Below, piece by piece: positions 9,470 through 20,808 of a stretch of DNA of 64,000 bases; position 1 is the first letter of the stretch, and each line of letters opens with the position of its first letter. The position numbers and the translations under genes are program-made. This stretch comes from Marisa cornuarietis. Its lineage: Eukaryota > Mollusca > Gastropoda > Architaenioglossa > Ampullariidae. Below the pieces are notes generated by a model. That model was not told the origin of the DNA and did no database searches. It saw only the letters and a list, made by a program, of their open reading frames with translations. The stretch spans positions 865,001 through 929,000 of the forward strand of contig SMMW01000577.1 of the NCBI GenBank assembly GCA_004794655.1, given 5' to 3'.

Positions 9470-10900
9470 GTGGGTAGGAGGTGCTGCACGACCGGAGTAG
9501 TGGGGCTTGTGTGGAAGACAAAAAGAAGATTGGTGGTAATAGTTTTGGCTCGTTTGCTTTGCTGGGCAGTGGCCTTAAATGTTCTCTGTTGGCTATTTTG
9601 TTGTTCCATCTGATAACGATGGTCTTTGGCCATGTCACTGAGGTTTCTCTCTCTCCATTCTTTTCAACACAAGCTACTGGTTTTTAAATACAATAATAAT
9701 GTTTTAGTAATAATAATGGGACATTTTCCTATGTGGATGCGATGGATGCGATGAGCATGAAAGAAAACAAACACACGAGAACGTCAACTATATGATAAAA
9801 TAAGCATGGTTGAGAAGAGAAAGATTTTAGGTGAAGTGTTAGTGTACTCAGAAGAATGCAAGGACTGGCAGTTACCCGAAGTATGATTACCAACTGCGCC
9901 AGCCAGCCTTTATAAAGACGAACATAAAGACGAACATAAAGACGAAAAGAAACCCCCAGGGAAGCAAACTACCTTGAGGTCTTCTGACAAATCTTGCCAA
10001 GTTAAGCGCTTTTAGTCGCTTCTAATAAAGATAATGATTACAGCTGTAAAAATATCAGCTTTTACACGCTAGCAGTGGTGGCAGCTATTTCTGACTTGGA
10101 CGTCACTCTCCCCGTCAGTGACGTGTCAGATAATCTCGAAGCCCCCGAGGACGTCACATTAACGTCTCATCTTGACGATGTAATCTTGGCATTGAGCCTA
10201 ACATCGGTGGCAAAGCTGGCTTTTATCTTCACGGTAATCATGAAATGAGCTACGATGCCAAACAACTCCCAGACTGAGAGGACTTTGTCAATCAAACTTA
10301 CACAAAGTGTCAAACACTAGCAGTTACTGCATCACACATCGGGAAGTTGGTAATTGTGACTCGGCTGTATTGTCATAATGTACCAGTGATGGCAAACGTG
10401 GCTGTTTGTCTTGAGGAGCGGTTTCGGGTCTTGAGGCCATGCAAGTTAATCTGTCCAGGACGAGGAAGATTGACATTAATATTTATTTTATGAAATTTGG
10501 GCATGGCGGTAGCTATTTCTAGAAGTGTATCACAATCTCACATACACGTAGAAAGGAAATTATGACTGGCAAGACTTTCACAAACTTGTGAAAAGTGGAC
10601 ATTTTTTTTAGCCGATTTTAGCAGGCACAACTGCTTCGCTAAAGAACAGCACGCTGCTGAAAAAAAAACTCATTTAAGACCTTGGGAAACTGGCTTTCCC
10701 CAAATGTTCCTTTTTTTTAGAAGAATCATCAGGACAGATCTCTCTTTTTGTGCTGACAGATTTGTCATTTATTTGAGACACAGTGAAACATCAATAAAAC
10801 ATATTAAAACATGCAGTGTATGTAAGCACGGACCAGACAACAAAAACAAACCTCTTTACAATGTGTCTCCATAACAGATGTCAGATTACGGTTATACTAC
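9467..10900. other. Unique sequence with a 12-bp triplication
   Basis: AAAGACGAACAT is repeated about three times at 9916-9952. Half-CRE motifs (GACGTCAC) occur near 10100 and 10150. No exon recognised. Confidence 0.5.
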
Positions 10901-10961
10901 CTTAATCCCATAGTTTTTGTCACTTTCAGATTTTTCACTGCCCTGGAAGTCGTCGTCGTCG

Positions 10962-11005
<44 letters not shown>

Positions 11006-11090
11006 GTCGTCGACAACGTCACTATCATTGTCTTCGTCACCATTTTTTTGTTCGTTGCGTCTGTTCCTGGCGTTGTCGTTGTCAGTCTTG
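10901..11090 (-). CDS. Candidate internal exon, Asp-rich protein (tentative)
   Basis: A minus-strand interval bounded by a plausible acceptor (CGCTGTTCAG at 11100-11091) and donor (AAG then GTAGTATAA). It is 190 bp, one split-codon base plus 63 codons, with no stop. The product is hydrophilic throughout: TDNDNARNRRNEQKNGDED, then VV, then 21 Asp residues (residues 27-47), then FQGSEKSESDKNYGIK. The acidic, Asn/Ser-rich character continues on both sides of the Asp run, which a bare trinucleotide repeat would not require. The Asp run is (GAC)/(GAT)n, so it is also a microsatellite (10949-11011). No family recognised. Acidic proteins of this sort include chromatin and biomineral proteins, but nothing here decides. 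It could simply be a repeat in intronic DNA. Confidence 0.22.
10949..11011. repeat. (GTC)5(ATC)14(GTC)2 microsatellite
   Basis: Twenty-one trinucleotide units without interruption. It encodes polyserine in one plus frame and polyaspartate in one minus frame. Confidence 0.97.
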
Positions 11091-11796
11091 CTGAACAGCG
11101 GGACGGTTAGTGGCGACCGCCTGGTGGGGGCCAAGCTGCACGTACAGCACGGTCGTGGTGACATTCTGTGCGGATACCGCAGCCTGTTGCGTGAACCATC
11201 CAGCTACCGCTACAGCGACATGCCATGCAAACGGGCCCTGTTCGCCAGGGTCACGTGACCACCGGCTCCTTGCCGTCCATCAGCGGCCTTGGTGCAGAGG
11301 TCTGCTCAGAAAGAGCGAAACATGTATTGCAGACGGTGCCAGGCCTGGAATAGCCACGGGCCTGATGCACCGACTGAGACAATCACAGTCTGCGACTTCT
11401 ATTAGGTCTGTCTCTCTGACAGCCACAGACCGTTACGGTGGGAAAAAAAACCCAGTTATCCTGCATAGAGAAGCTCACTTTCTATTATGTTTACTCCAAC
11501 TTTTTCGTGTTATCTCAGACTACCAAGACTGTTTCCGTTCATTTATTATCCGCCTCCGCCCCCCCTCCCGTGCTTCCAGAATAACCGTCATCTCAACATC
11601 GATGTCCGGCTTCGTCGGATAAAAATACCCAAAGGCACAAGTCGCAGTTTGAGCTGTATGCCCATGTCTATATATGTATATACCTACAATTTATACTTCT
11701 AGGCGTTTAGGGATGAGATTCAGTTGTAGTTGTAATACATATTCAGTTTTACGGTTCTTGAGAAAGGATATCAAAACGACACATAGAAAAGTCGAG
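11091..11796. other. GC-richer unique sequence, no gene called
   Basis: Plus-strand open frames here (up to 170 codons from 11110) have a Cys/Ala/Thr-rich composition but no domain. The candidate donor near 11250 is poor. Confidence 0.4.
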
Positions 11797-11850
11797 CACG
11801 CACGCGCGCACACGTGCACACGCACGCACACACACACACACACACACACA
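11797..11850. repeat. (CA)n tract with CG interruptions
   Basis: Interrupted by CGCG and CGTG in its first half, pure CA in the second half. Confidence 0.95.
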
Positions 11851-11956
11851 TCTAAAGATTAGAAACCTCAACACAAACATGATGAACCGTATTTGATCGT
11901 GTGCGTGTGCTCGCCTTTGTAACAGACATTATGCTTAAGGTGTTTCACAAGTATAT

Positions 11957-11960
<4 letters not shown>

Positions 11961-12012
<52 letters not shown>
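11961..12012. repeat. (CA)n microsatellite
   Basis: About 26 uninterrupted CA units. Confidence 0.97.
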
Positions 12013-12017
<5 letters not shown>

Positions 12018-12029
12018 AAGAAAAACAAA

Positions 12030-12215
12030 CTGGCGTCTGCAGGACACAAGCAAATCCCGGTGTCTTCAATGCACATAAAAATACCGTTGTGTACAACACA
12101 GAGAAGAAGATACTGATACGCACACCATGCACGAAAGATGCCAAAGGTGCCTACACCACAAAGAAAAACATACCGACATGTACACCACACACCAGAAGAT
12201 ACCGGTGTGAAAGAG
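12030..12215. repeat. Degenerate ~30-bp minisatellite
   Basis: Recurring ATACCG or ATACTG, then TGTACACCACA, then GAAGAAG or similar, every 28-33 bp for about five units. Strongly diverged. Confidence 0.6.
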
Positions 12216-12659
12216 AGGTTCCTTATTTTCCCCGCTAAAAAAAAAAGAAAAATAATCTAAAGACTTGTTGATTGCTGTCTGCAGTCCGCTCGATGCTGCA
12301 GCAGGCTGTGGTGCGGGTGCTGACGTGAGCGGTGCCGACGTGTCCGACAAGTCCATCGACGGGTGCCGTCAGCTACAGAAAACATACAGTCCAGCACCGT
12401 CAGCATCACGTGCCTAAGAAAGCCACAGATCGATGGAAGCTTTCTTCAAATGAAAAGCCTCCCCCCCTCACCTCTCTAAGCTTCGACGTGAAGGGTCTCG
12501 GATTGCGAAAAGAATTAGAATTACTTCTACCGCCTTGCATTTAAGATGCCACAAAGCGAATTCTGGCATTAAACAAAGAAAATAAGATTGGCAGAATGAG
12601 AAGATTGAAAATGGGAATGAGGCTTGGTGACATCTTTCTTATTTTTATAACTTCAAGGC
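12216..12659. other. Unique sequence, no feature
   Basis: The minus open frame beginning near 12356 reads MDLSDTSAPLTSAPAPQPAA but has no supporting splice or domain evidence. Confidence 0.45.
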
Positions 12660-14135
12660 GGTGCTGTGGTGCTGTATGATGCTGTACATGGTGCTGTATG
12701 ATGTTGTATGTGGTGCTGTATGATGTTGTACATGGTGCTGTATGATGTTGTATGTGGTGCTGTATTATGCTGTACATGGTGCTGTATGATGTTGTATGTG
12801 GTGCTGTATAATGTTGTACGTGGTGCTGTATGATGTTGTATGTGGTGCTGTATGATGCTGTACATGGTGCTGTATGATGTTGTATGTGGTGCTGTATAAT
12901 GTTGTACGTGGTGCTGTATGATGTTGTATGTGGTGCTGTATGATGCTGTACACGGTGCTGTATAATGTTGTATGTGGTGCTGTATTATGTTGTACATGGT
13001 GCTGTATGATGTTGTATGTGGTGCTGTATGATGCTGTACACGGTGCTGTATAATGTTGTATGTGGTGCTGTATTATGTTGTACATGGTGCTGTATGATGT
13101 TGTATGTGGTGCTGTATGATGCTGTACACGGTGCTGTATAATGTTGTATGTGGTGCTGTATTATGTTGTACATGGTGCTGTATGATGTTGTATGTGGTGC
13201 TGTATAATGTTGTACATGGTGCTGTATGATGTTGTATGTGGTGCTGTATGATGCTGTACACGGTGCTGTATAATGTTGTATGTGGTGCTGTATTATGTTG
13301 TACATGGTGCTATATGATGTTGTATGTGGTGCTGTATAATGTTGTACATGGTGCTGTATGATGTTGTATGTGGTGCTGTATGATGCTGTACACGGTGCTA
13401 TATAATGTTGTATGTGGTGCTGTATTATGTTGTACATGGTTCCGTATGAAGTATGTGGTGCTGTATTATGCTGTACATGGTGCTGTATGATGTTGTATGT
13501 GGTGCTGTATTATGTTGTACATGGTGCTGTATGATGTTGTATGTGGTGCTGTATTATGCTGTACATGGTGCTGTATGATGTTGTATGTGGTGCTGTATTA
13601 TGTTGTACATGGTGCTGTATGATGTTGTATGTGGTGCTGTATGATGTTGTATGTGGTGCTGTATGATGCTGTACACGGTGCTATATAATGTTGTATGTGG
13701 TGCTGTATTATGCTGTACATGGTGCTGTATGATGTTGTGTGTAATGCTGTATAATGTTTTATGTGATGCTGTATTATGCTGAACATAGTGTTGTATGATG
13801 CATGTTGTGCTATAGGATGTTGTATATGTGTTATTTGATGCAAATGGTGCTGTATTATGCTGGTGTATGATACATGGTGTATGATGTTGTATGTGGTGCT
13901 GTATGATGTTGTATAAGGTGCTGTGTTATGCTCTACATGGTGCTGCATGATGTTGTGTGTGGTGCAGTATGTTGTTGTATATGGTGCTGTATGATGTTTG
14001 TATATGGTGCTGTATTATGCTGTACATGGTGCTGTATGAAGTATGTTGTGCTGTATTATGCTGTACATGTGTGTGGTGCTATATGACGTTGTATATGGTG
14101 CTATTTGATGCATATGGTGCTGTATTATGCTGTAC
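12660..14135. repeat. 22-bp minisatellite, ~67 copies, with higher-order units
   Basis: Monomer GGTGCTGTATGATGTTGTAT plus GT, with variants differing at three positions (TATGATG, TATAATG or TATTATG; GTTGTA or GCTGTA; TATG, CATG or CACG). The rare variant preceded by CAC recurs at 12954, 13042, 13130, 13262 and 13394. Spacings are therefore 88, 88, 132 and 132 bp, that is 4x22 and 6x22, showing higher-order repetition. Order decays after about 13440 and the right end (13740-14135) is degenerate. Three monomers make 66 bp, so the minus strand stays open as a 22-residue HHIQHYTAPCTASYSTT-type repeat; I regard this as a by-product. Confidence 0.97.
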
Positions 14136-14146
14136 GTGGTGTTAAT

Positions 14147-14292
14147 ATCAGTGGCGTAGGAAGATGCTCGGCTTTGGGGGGGGGGGGCAAGCTCCATGCT
14201 GACAATGAATAACGTTCACATTCTTGCCTTCCCAGCATCTTTTTTGGGGGGGCGGCTGCCCCCCTTGCCCCCCCTGTTCCTACGCCACTGAT
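14147..14292. mobile_element. 146-bp inverted-repeat (MITE-like) element
   Basis: Exact 16-bp terminal inverted repeats: ATCAGTGGCGTAGGAA on the left and its reverse complement TTCCTACGCCACTGAT on the right. The interior has a 12-bp G-run (14176-14187), G7 (14245-14251) and several C-runs that can pair with them. No clean target duplication is visible. I recall similar GTGGCGTAGGAA-type elements in many animal genomes. It sits directly on the edge of the 22-bp minisatellite. Confidence 0.8.
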
Positions 14293-15750
14293 TATATGTA
14301 GTACGGTAAGAGTTGACCAAAAGTCTAAACGGAGAAAATCTACTACAACTGGTCTTCTTCATTCAATGAATTCTTCTCTAGTCTTCTTTAAAATAAAGCG
14401 AGCATTTATACAAGTATTTTCAAGATTGTTATGCACCAAACTTTCGGGCAGGACTTTGCATCTGCACTTTCATGCAATATCTCTTTTTTGGCACAAACAG
14501 CCGTTAGATGTGCAGGTATGACAAACAGCTATACACAAGATACCCTGTTTTGGCAGAAGTGTAAGTTGGTGTGAGTGAGGCAAGTAGTTCAAGGGTAAAG
14601 GTATCTGGAGGCAAGTCTCAGTAGTCATACATGCGAGCTGTTGAAGACGTCAGAGCTGTGTACGTGTTATAGTTCAGAGACTTCCAGACGATAATTATGC
14701 AGCAGCACTGCAGCTACCCTCGTGCATGTCTCGGCCTGTAGAGAAGTGATGGCACCAGATGCTCCCTCAACGTCTGGCTGACACAGTGCAGTAGATAGTG
14801 AAGTGAAATCTCAACACTGCAAGCCTCACTTGTTTACATATCATGCCCCACACTCCCGACCTGAGGGCTTGTATTGAGGCTGGCAGTTTGCATCGTCTGG
14901 GAAAGCAAATATTATTTTGCGATTAAAGACAAAAGAACTGCGGCAATAGCCACTAAGAGGCGAAATTATAAATACACGTAAACTGGTTTTCTGCTTTCAG
15001 GATGGGACAGTCTTTACAGACACTCTTTATTATCTGAAGCTGCGGGGTGGGGGTGGGGGAAACAGCTCCTCCTTTGACACATCAAGCAAGCTGTTTTCCT
15101 TATATTAATGATTCCTTTACTACTTGGATAACCCCACGATTTTTGTTGTTGTTTGATGTCAAAGCGATTAAGTAAACGATTTAAACAGTAAATCATATTT
15201 TTCAGAACCCTGATTTCAATGAAAACCCTTCGCGATAACATTCTGTGTGCATGGATAGAGTTATTAATTAAGGCGTGACTCGTGGGTTGATTTACTGACA
15301 AAAGCCAACGATCTTCTTCTGGTGAGCACGGATGTATATGTTGCTAGCAATTACTTGGACGGTTAGTTAACGGTTACCTGACTTCTGGGGTTGCGTGACG
15401 CTGCTTTGAGTTGTTTGAGCTGCTAGCAAGTACATTGCGTGGTCAAGGGCTTGTTGATGGACGGTTGCACTATACAGCACCATGGAAGGCTCCGCTAAAA
15501 TACAAGTTAGCGGAGTCTGGTAAATCACGTGCTTCCTAGCCAGGATGAACACTTGCTATCTTGTAATAAAAGGCTATCACGATATCATCCGTGCACTTGC
15601 AATCGCCAGATCCCTCAGAAAATCCAGCGGTCCGCTTGTCATCGCCGCAGCAGCTGGACCATTCTGCGCACGTGGGCCCCAAACGTCACAATTATTAGGT
15701 TAAAGGTCAGTCTCTGTCAGGCAGGGGCTCTGCTGTTGTATGATAGGGAA
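14293..15750. other. Unique sequence, no feature
   Basis: A G-rich stretch at about 15044-15059. No recognisable exon. Confidence 0.5.
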
Positions 15751-15780
15751 GGTGGGGGGTGGGGTGGGGTGGGGTGGGGT
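15751..15780 (+). other. (GGGGT)n G-quadruplex-prone motif
   Basis: GGTGGGGGGTGGGGT followed by further GGGGT units gives at least five G4 runs separated by single T. This fits the canonical quadruplex pattern with the shortest loops. No transcription unit is visible around it. Confidence 0.9.
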
Positions 15781-16279
15781 GTCAGTGTGGAAGTGCAGAG
15801 GGAAACTTCAAAACCCTTGGAGAAGATAAAGGAGGAGAGTGGGTGGGTTGGCAGATGGATTTCTACAGAAAGGCTGCCAGCACCAGCAGCTCCCTCATGA
15901 CGTCATACCTGTTAGTGAGGAGAGAGGAGCAGACAAGTGGATAATGATGATAGCGCGCTGTCGACCGGTAAGTGGGTCAGCGATATCCACACGATTCTCC
16001 TCGCCTCTGGCTAAGAATTGACCACTCTGCTTTCAAATTTTTGCTATTTTCTCACTAAGGTTCTTCTAATGACGAGCGCTTTCATTTACAGATACAGCCA
16101 TCACCTTATTATTGTTGTTATTATTATTATTTACCACTCGCAAACGCTAATCGAAAGAAAAAAAAGTAATAGATTTCTGATGTCTAAAAGGCCATGGTGG
16201 GACCTGAAAGACACGGACCTCTCTTAAAGGGAGACAAAAATCATTCTAAAGACACATACACTCTGTCTGCACAGACTTT
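15781..16279. other. Unique sequence with one CRE
   Basis: TGACGTCA at 15898-15905; a TTA/TTG-rich tract at about 16108-16130. Confidence 0.5.
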
Positions 16280-16800
16280 ATGGTCTCTTCATGGCTTATG
16301 AATACTTTTCTGTTTATCCGTATGTCTGTCTCTAAGTCTGAACGTTTGTCTGTGTATATCGATAGGTCTCTGTATGTGTTTCTATGTACACGCATTGGTA
16401 TATGTCTGTCTGTTTCTGCATGTCTTTCTCTTTTCGTCCGTCTCTCTTTCTGTGTGTCTTTCTATCCATGAGTGTTTATCTCTGTTTTGTGTGTCTGTTT
16501 CTGTTTCTCTGCGCGTCTGTCTTCGTTTGTCTGTGTGTTTGGCTCTGTGTGAGTATTTCTCTTTCTCTGGCTGTGTCTATGTCTGAGTGTTTGCCTATAC
16601 CTATCTGTGCCTTTTTATGTGTCTACCTCTGTGTGTCTGTTTCTGTGTCTATCTCTGTCTGGGTGTTTGTCTCTGTATGTGTGTTTGGCTATTTATTTAT
16701 CTGTTTCTGTTTGTCGGTATGTCTGTCTCTGTGTTAAACATGTGGCTGTTTCCTTCCTTCCTTTCTTTATGTCTCTCTCCCCTCTTCTCTCTGTCCATCT
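16280..16800. repeat. Degenerate TCTG/TGTC-rich low-complexity block
   Basis: CTGT, TCTG and TGTG words dominate with little A. All three plus frames are open in places and translate as Val/Cys/Leu/Ser-rich strings, typical of a decayed microsatellite. Confidence 0.85.
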
Positions 16801-17525
16801 CCTGACAAAGGTGAAATGTTCAGCCCTCGGCGTGTTCCATGACATACTGGCATTATTTGTTCCCTCGAAACTACACATCATCCAGTTTGATTTTAATAAA
16901 TCTAATTGGTTTCGACAGTTTCAAGATTTTGTTGTTTTTTTTCTCTGCCATAAAGATTAAAAGGAATATTATACTTTCCCATTAAAAAAATTATTTTTCT
17001 TCTTATGGGTAACGACATAAAGCAGTGTTTCGCAGCCATTCCTAGTTTTTAAACGATACATAAATAAATGAAGAAAAAAAGAGAGAGAATCAGAAAAAGA
17101 AAAAAAGAATGAGAGAAAAAAGAGGAGAGACAAAGGGCAAAAGAAAAGAGAAGATGGTGGTCTAACGGAGACGTTCAAACGGTCAAGTTCCAGGCGGATG
17201 ACGTAATGTCGTCCATTTGTTTCCAGACGATCTGCTGCAGGATGATCTGTGACGATGACATTATCTGGCCGGTCACACGAAGCATTTTCCTAACGAAAGC
17301 GCCGAGACGACTGATTTTGAAGTCACGCGCAGTCGGTGACGCGCAGCCAGACGGGCACTCAAGAGCGTGAGTCTGTTTCAGTCACAACGCCGTGCGTCTC
17401 TTTGTGGAGAAAACGAGAAAAAAGGATTGGGAAAGTGTTATAAACAGTGGCTGGAGACAGGGATGTGAAGATGAACAGTACGCTTGCAGACTGTGACGTG
17501 CGGCTCTGACAGCAAATGTCTGATT
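16801..17525. other. Unique sequence with a purine tract
   Basis: GA/A-rich purine tract at about 17067-17160. TGACGTAA at 17198-17205. No exon recognised. Confidence 0.5.
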
Positions 17526-17546
17526 CACACACACGTGCACACACGT

Positions 17547-17609
<63 letters not shown>
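17526..17609. repeat. (CA)n microsatellite with CACGTG interruptions
   Basis: Two CACGTG hexamers at the left end, then about 30 pure CA units. Confidence 0.97.
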
Positions 17610-17611
<2 letters not shown>

Positions 17612-17836
17612 TGCAAAATTGCGTTATCAACAGGTGAAGTTTATGAGACGTTCATGAAGCTAGTTTATGTATAAAGTTCCTGAGGCTAGTTTACAGATAA
17701 AGTTCATAATATTAGAAAGAAGAGACACAATTGTGCGCATGATCAGTTCGCTTAAAATAAATGTCAACATGCACAGAAAGACAAGAAGTTTCTGACGTAG
17801 TGATGGAATATAAAGACGGAAAACAGAAGAGGGAAC
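17610..17836. other. Unique sequence, no feature
   Basis: GAGGCTAGTTT-like words repeat at about 17655 and 17680 (an AAGTTC and CTAGTTTA duplication). Nothing else. Confidence 0.4.
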
Positions 17837-18095
17837 AGCTTTCTTATTGGGGGGGGGGGAGAAACATGGCGGCCATAACAGAAATGCCTCACGGCAATAT
17901 CGTCTGCTCGCTCCACTCAGTTGGCCAATTGTACCTAATAAACTAAACCTAAACCTAACCTTAACCTTAACCCTAACCCTACCCCAAACCCTAACCTTAA
18001 GCTTACCCTAAACCTTAACCCCAAACCTCTGACAAAATAACATAGACCAGCCTATGACATCACATTCCTCCCCCCCCCCCCTTATAAGAAAGTTC
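17837..18095. mobile_element. Inverted-repeat unit enclosing telomere-like repeats
   Basis: Left arm AGCTTTCTTATTGG plus a G-run ending in GA (17837-17860); right arm TCCTC plus a C-run then CTTATAAGAAAGTTCT (18066-18095). The arms pair as an inverted repeat of about 12 bp plus the homopolymer. The interior contains the CCCTAA-like tract at 17942-18027. It could be a MITE-like element or chance pairing of homopolymer-flanked sequence. Confidence 0.4.
17942..18027 (-). repeat. Degenerate interstitial telomere-like tract
   Basis: A run of CCTAA-type units on the plus strand (ACCTAACCTTAACCTTAACC, then CTAACCCT and so on), so TTAGGG-like on the minus strand. Unit length varies from 5 to 8 bp, unlike a pure telomere, so it is an old or imprecisely copied interstitial array. 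Confidence 0.8.
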
Positions 18096-19117
18096 TGCCC
18101 AGAAGAGCTAGTCCGTACGCCAGTTATCCAAATTCTAACATGGATTCTCGGCTTTCTAGAGAATTTGACGATGTCTGCTCCACAGTCGAGTACTGTAACC
18201 ACCACACTAAGCTTAGTGGCCGTCAGCAGTGTAGGTAATGGTTCACCGTGTCTAGAGCACAGCACGTCTCCATAGGCTTATGGATTTTGCTGACGGTTGT
18301 GGAACAGAATACATGTGCATGGACTTGTGACTGGAAAACACCCAGCAGTTGTTTAATAGAAACATGTACTTACTCTATCAGAGGAGACAAAGGCAACGGA
18401 AGGAGAAGGTTTGGGACCGCCTTTCACGTGTTGTGCCCTAGACACGGTAAGTTCATTATCTTCACTCTTCTAGAACTGATGACATCTTTTGCTTGACACC
18501 AGCAAACGTAGCCTAGCAATTCAAATAAAATAAATTGATAACAGCACTCGGGTGGGATTTTAAAACGCAGAATTGTAATTTCGACTGATAAAGTTAGGAA
18601 TTGACAACAGTAACAACTGCCAAGCATTAATAACAGTCCTTCCGTAGCAAGACATGATAACAAAAGTCCACGCGATCTCTTTGTTTCGTGGGACACAATG
18701 TTATCTGTGAAGAAGTGTTTTGCTGGTTAAGCACGATTCGTGACAAGGTGATTTACACTCAGGTGAGGAGTCTGAGCAACGAGTTTGCTGAGCGTGAAAG
18801 CGATGGGCGCCATGCAGTCTCCACGTGCTCCTCCCTGGAGCCCCATACAATCACCGGCAGCTCCAGCAGACAGAAGACGTCAGAACCTCAACACTTTACA
18901 CAAAGCCATCGAAAAACTGTTGTAAATTATATTTGGCGCAGAACATTTACATTTAGAGTGTGGCGCTGTTTTACGCCAGCAAAACCTATCTCGGGTTAAA
19001 TAGCCTCGGTATCATTGGCTGCCTAGCATGACTGATTGCCTCATTACGCTGAGGGTACTGAGAAGTGATGAGTAGTGCACAGCAACGGTCGTCACCGCAG
19101 TTCACAACCTTAATAGC
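18096..19117. other. Unique sequence, no feature
   Basis: Open frames under 105 codons on both strands, none with domain character. Confidence 0.5.
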
Positions 19118-19890
19118 AACACACACACACACACACACACGCTAACACACACGCAATCACACACACAAACACACACATGCAAACATGAACACACGCAAAC
19201 ACAAACACACACAAGGAATCACACACACAAACACACGCACACACCCAAACACAAACATACACACAAACACACGCAAGCACACACACACAAACACACACAC
19301 ACGCAAGCACACACCCAAACACCCACATGCAAACATGAACACACGCAAGCACACACACAAGCAATCACACACACACACACAAACACACGCACACATGCAA
19401 ACATAAACACACGCAAACACACACACACAACACACACACGCAAACACACACCCAAACACAAACATACACACGCAAACACACACACGCAAACACACACCCA
19501 AACACAAACGCAAACACGCAATTACACACACAAACACATACGCAAACACGCAAACACACACACGCAAACATATACACACGCAAACACACACACACGCAAT
19601 TACACACACAAACACACACCCAAACACAAACACACACACGCAATCACACACACAAACACACACACAAACACACACGCAAACACACAACCAAACACAAACA
19701 CACACACGCAAACATAAAAAAACGCAAACACACACACACACACAAACACACGCAAATACACCCAGCAAACACAAACACACACACGCAATCACACACACAC
19801 ACGCAAACATAAACACTCGCAAACACACACACACACACACACACACGCAAACACACACCCAAAAAGAAACACACACACACACACACAAGC
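19118..19890. repeat. ~770-bp degenerate CA-rich satellite block
   Basis: CA repeats interrupted by AAAC, CGC, GCAATC and ACATGCAAACAT words at irregular spacing. The word AACACACACGCAATCACACA and near variants recur many times, so this is a decaying minisatellite built on CA. Minus-strand open frames (up to 259 codons of Val/Cys) are artefacts. Confidence 0.95.
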
Positions 19891-20808
19891 AGCAGAAGTA
19901 TTTCGCTAGCTGTTTCCACGTTGGGAACTGACTCATTTACTCACTCGCTGGTGAGCATGCTATCAACACATAAAAACTCCCTTGTTCCGAATCATTCTTA
20001 GAGAGAAAGGAACTGTGCGAGTATAAATGCGCGTGGTTTCCGTGATAAGATTGCGGAGATTTGCGATTTGCCTGGACTCTTCTCGCTCGCATTTCATTTT
20101 ACGATGCTGCTGAGAGTTGAAGAGGAGACAGAGGGGCTAGACAAAACTGTTCATGAGCAACAACATTAACCGCAATAACGCCTTCATAACACTATTTTCC
20201 TTTGCACTTAGTTGAATATTTCATTCGTCTTCAGGTCTACAAGTGTGCAGCACATTTTTCCAGATGACTGGATCAGTACAACTTTCTATTTCACAAAATC
20301 CGGGTGAATACCCACCCCCCACTTTATTCTGTGCATGGTTGCAAGTTTGAATCTAGGTAACGGATGTGGGTGTGAAAATGTTTATTCAGAATTAGGGCAA
20401 GATTATCTCTGTACTCAGCTCAACCCAGTGGTTTTGCACTCTTGTAAACCTTCACAGCCTCAGAAGCGGTTAAGGAAACTGGTGACAGCGTTGGATGGGG
20501 CCAAGCTCTACATCACACATCAGAACTGGACTCGCGAGTCTGGCACATTTTTCGTTGATTGCTGCTACTAGAGAGATCCCCCAATAAGGAGAAAATAAGA
20601 TCAAGCTTGCCTGGACCTCTAAATGTGTTCTTTACAAGTGACTGTTTCTTGACCTTTTGCGCGTAAACCGAAAGCCTGAAAAAAATTGACAACGTTCATG
20701 AGAAAACGTGCAGCGGCCATAACTCTTTCTTCACTAACTTCCATCTTCACGATGATCAGTGGCTACTGCAGACATGTTGGGGATAACAACAGTACATGAT
20801 GCATATAA
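19891..20808. other. Unique sequence, no feature
   Basis: No exon recognised. AGTTTGAATCTAGG near 20344 resembles a pol III box B but has no box A. Confidence 0.5.

Noticed and set aside
11110..11622. 170-codon plus-strand Cys/Ala/Thr-rich open frame
   Set aside because: No domain, no convincing donor, and the text loses protein character past residue 60.
12541..13948. Minus-strand His/Gln/Thr-rich repeat proteins of 60-150 residues
   Set aside because: By-product of the 22-bp minisatellite, whose period is not a multiple of three and which lacks minus-strand stops.
19157..19936. 259-codon Val/Cys protein on the minus strand
   Set aside because: Pure CA-repeat translation.
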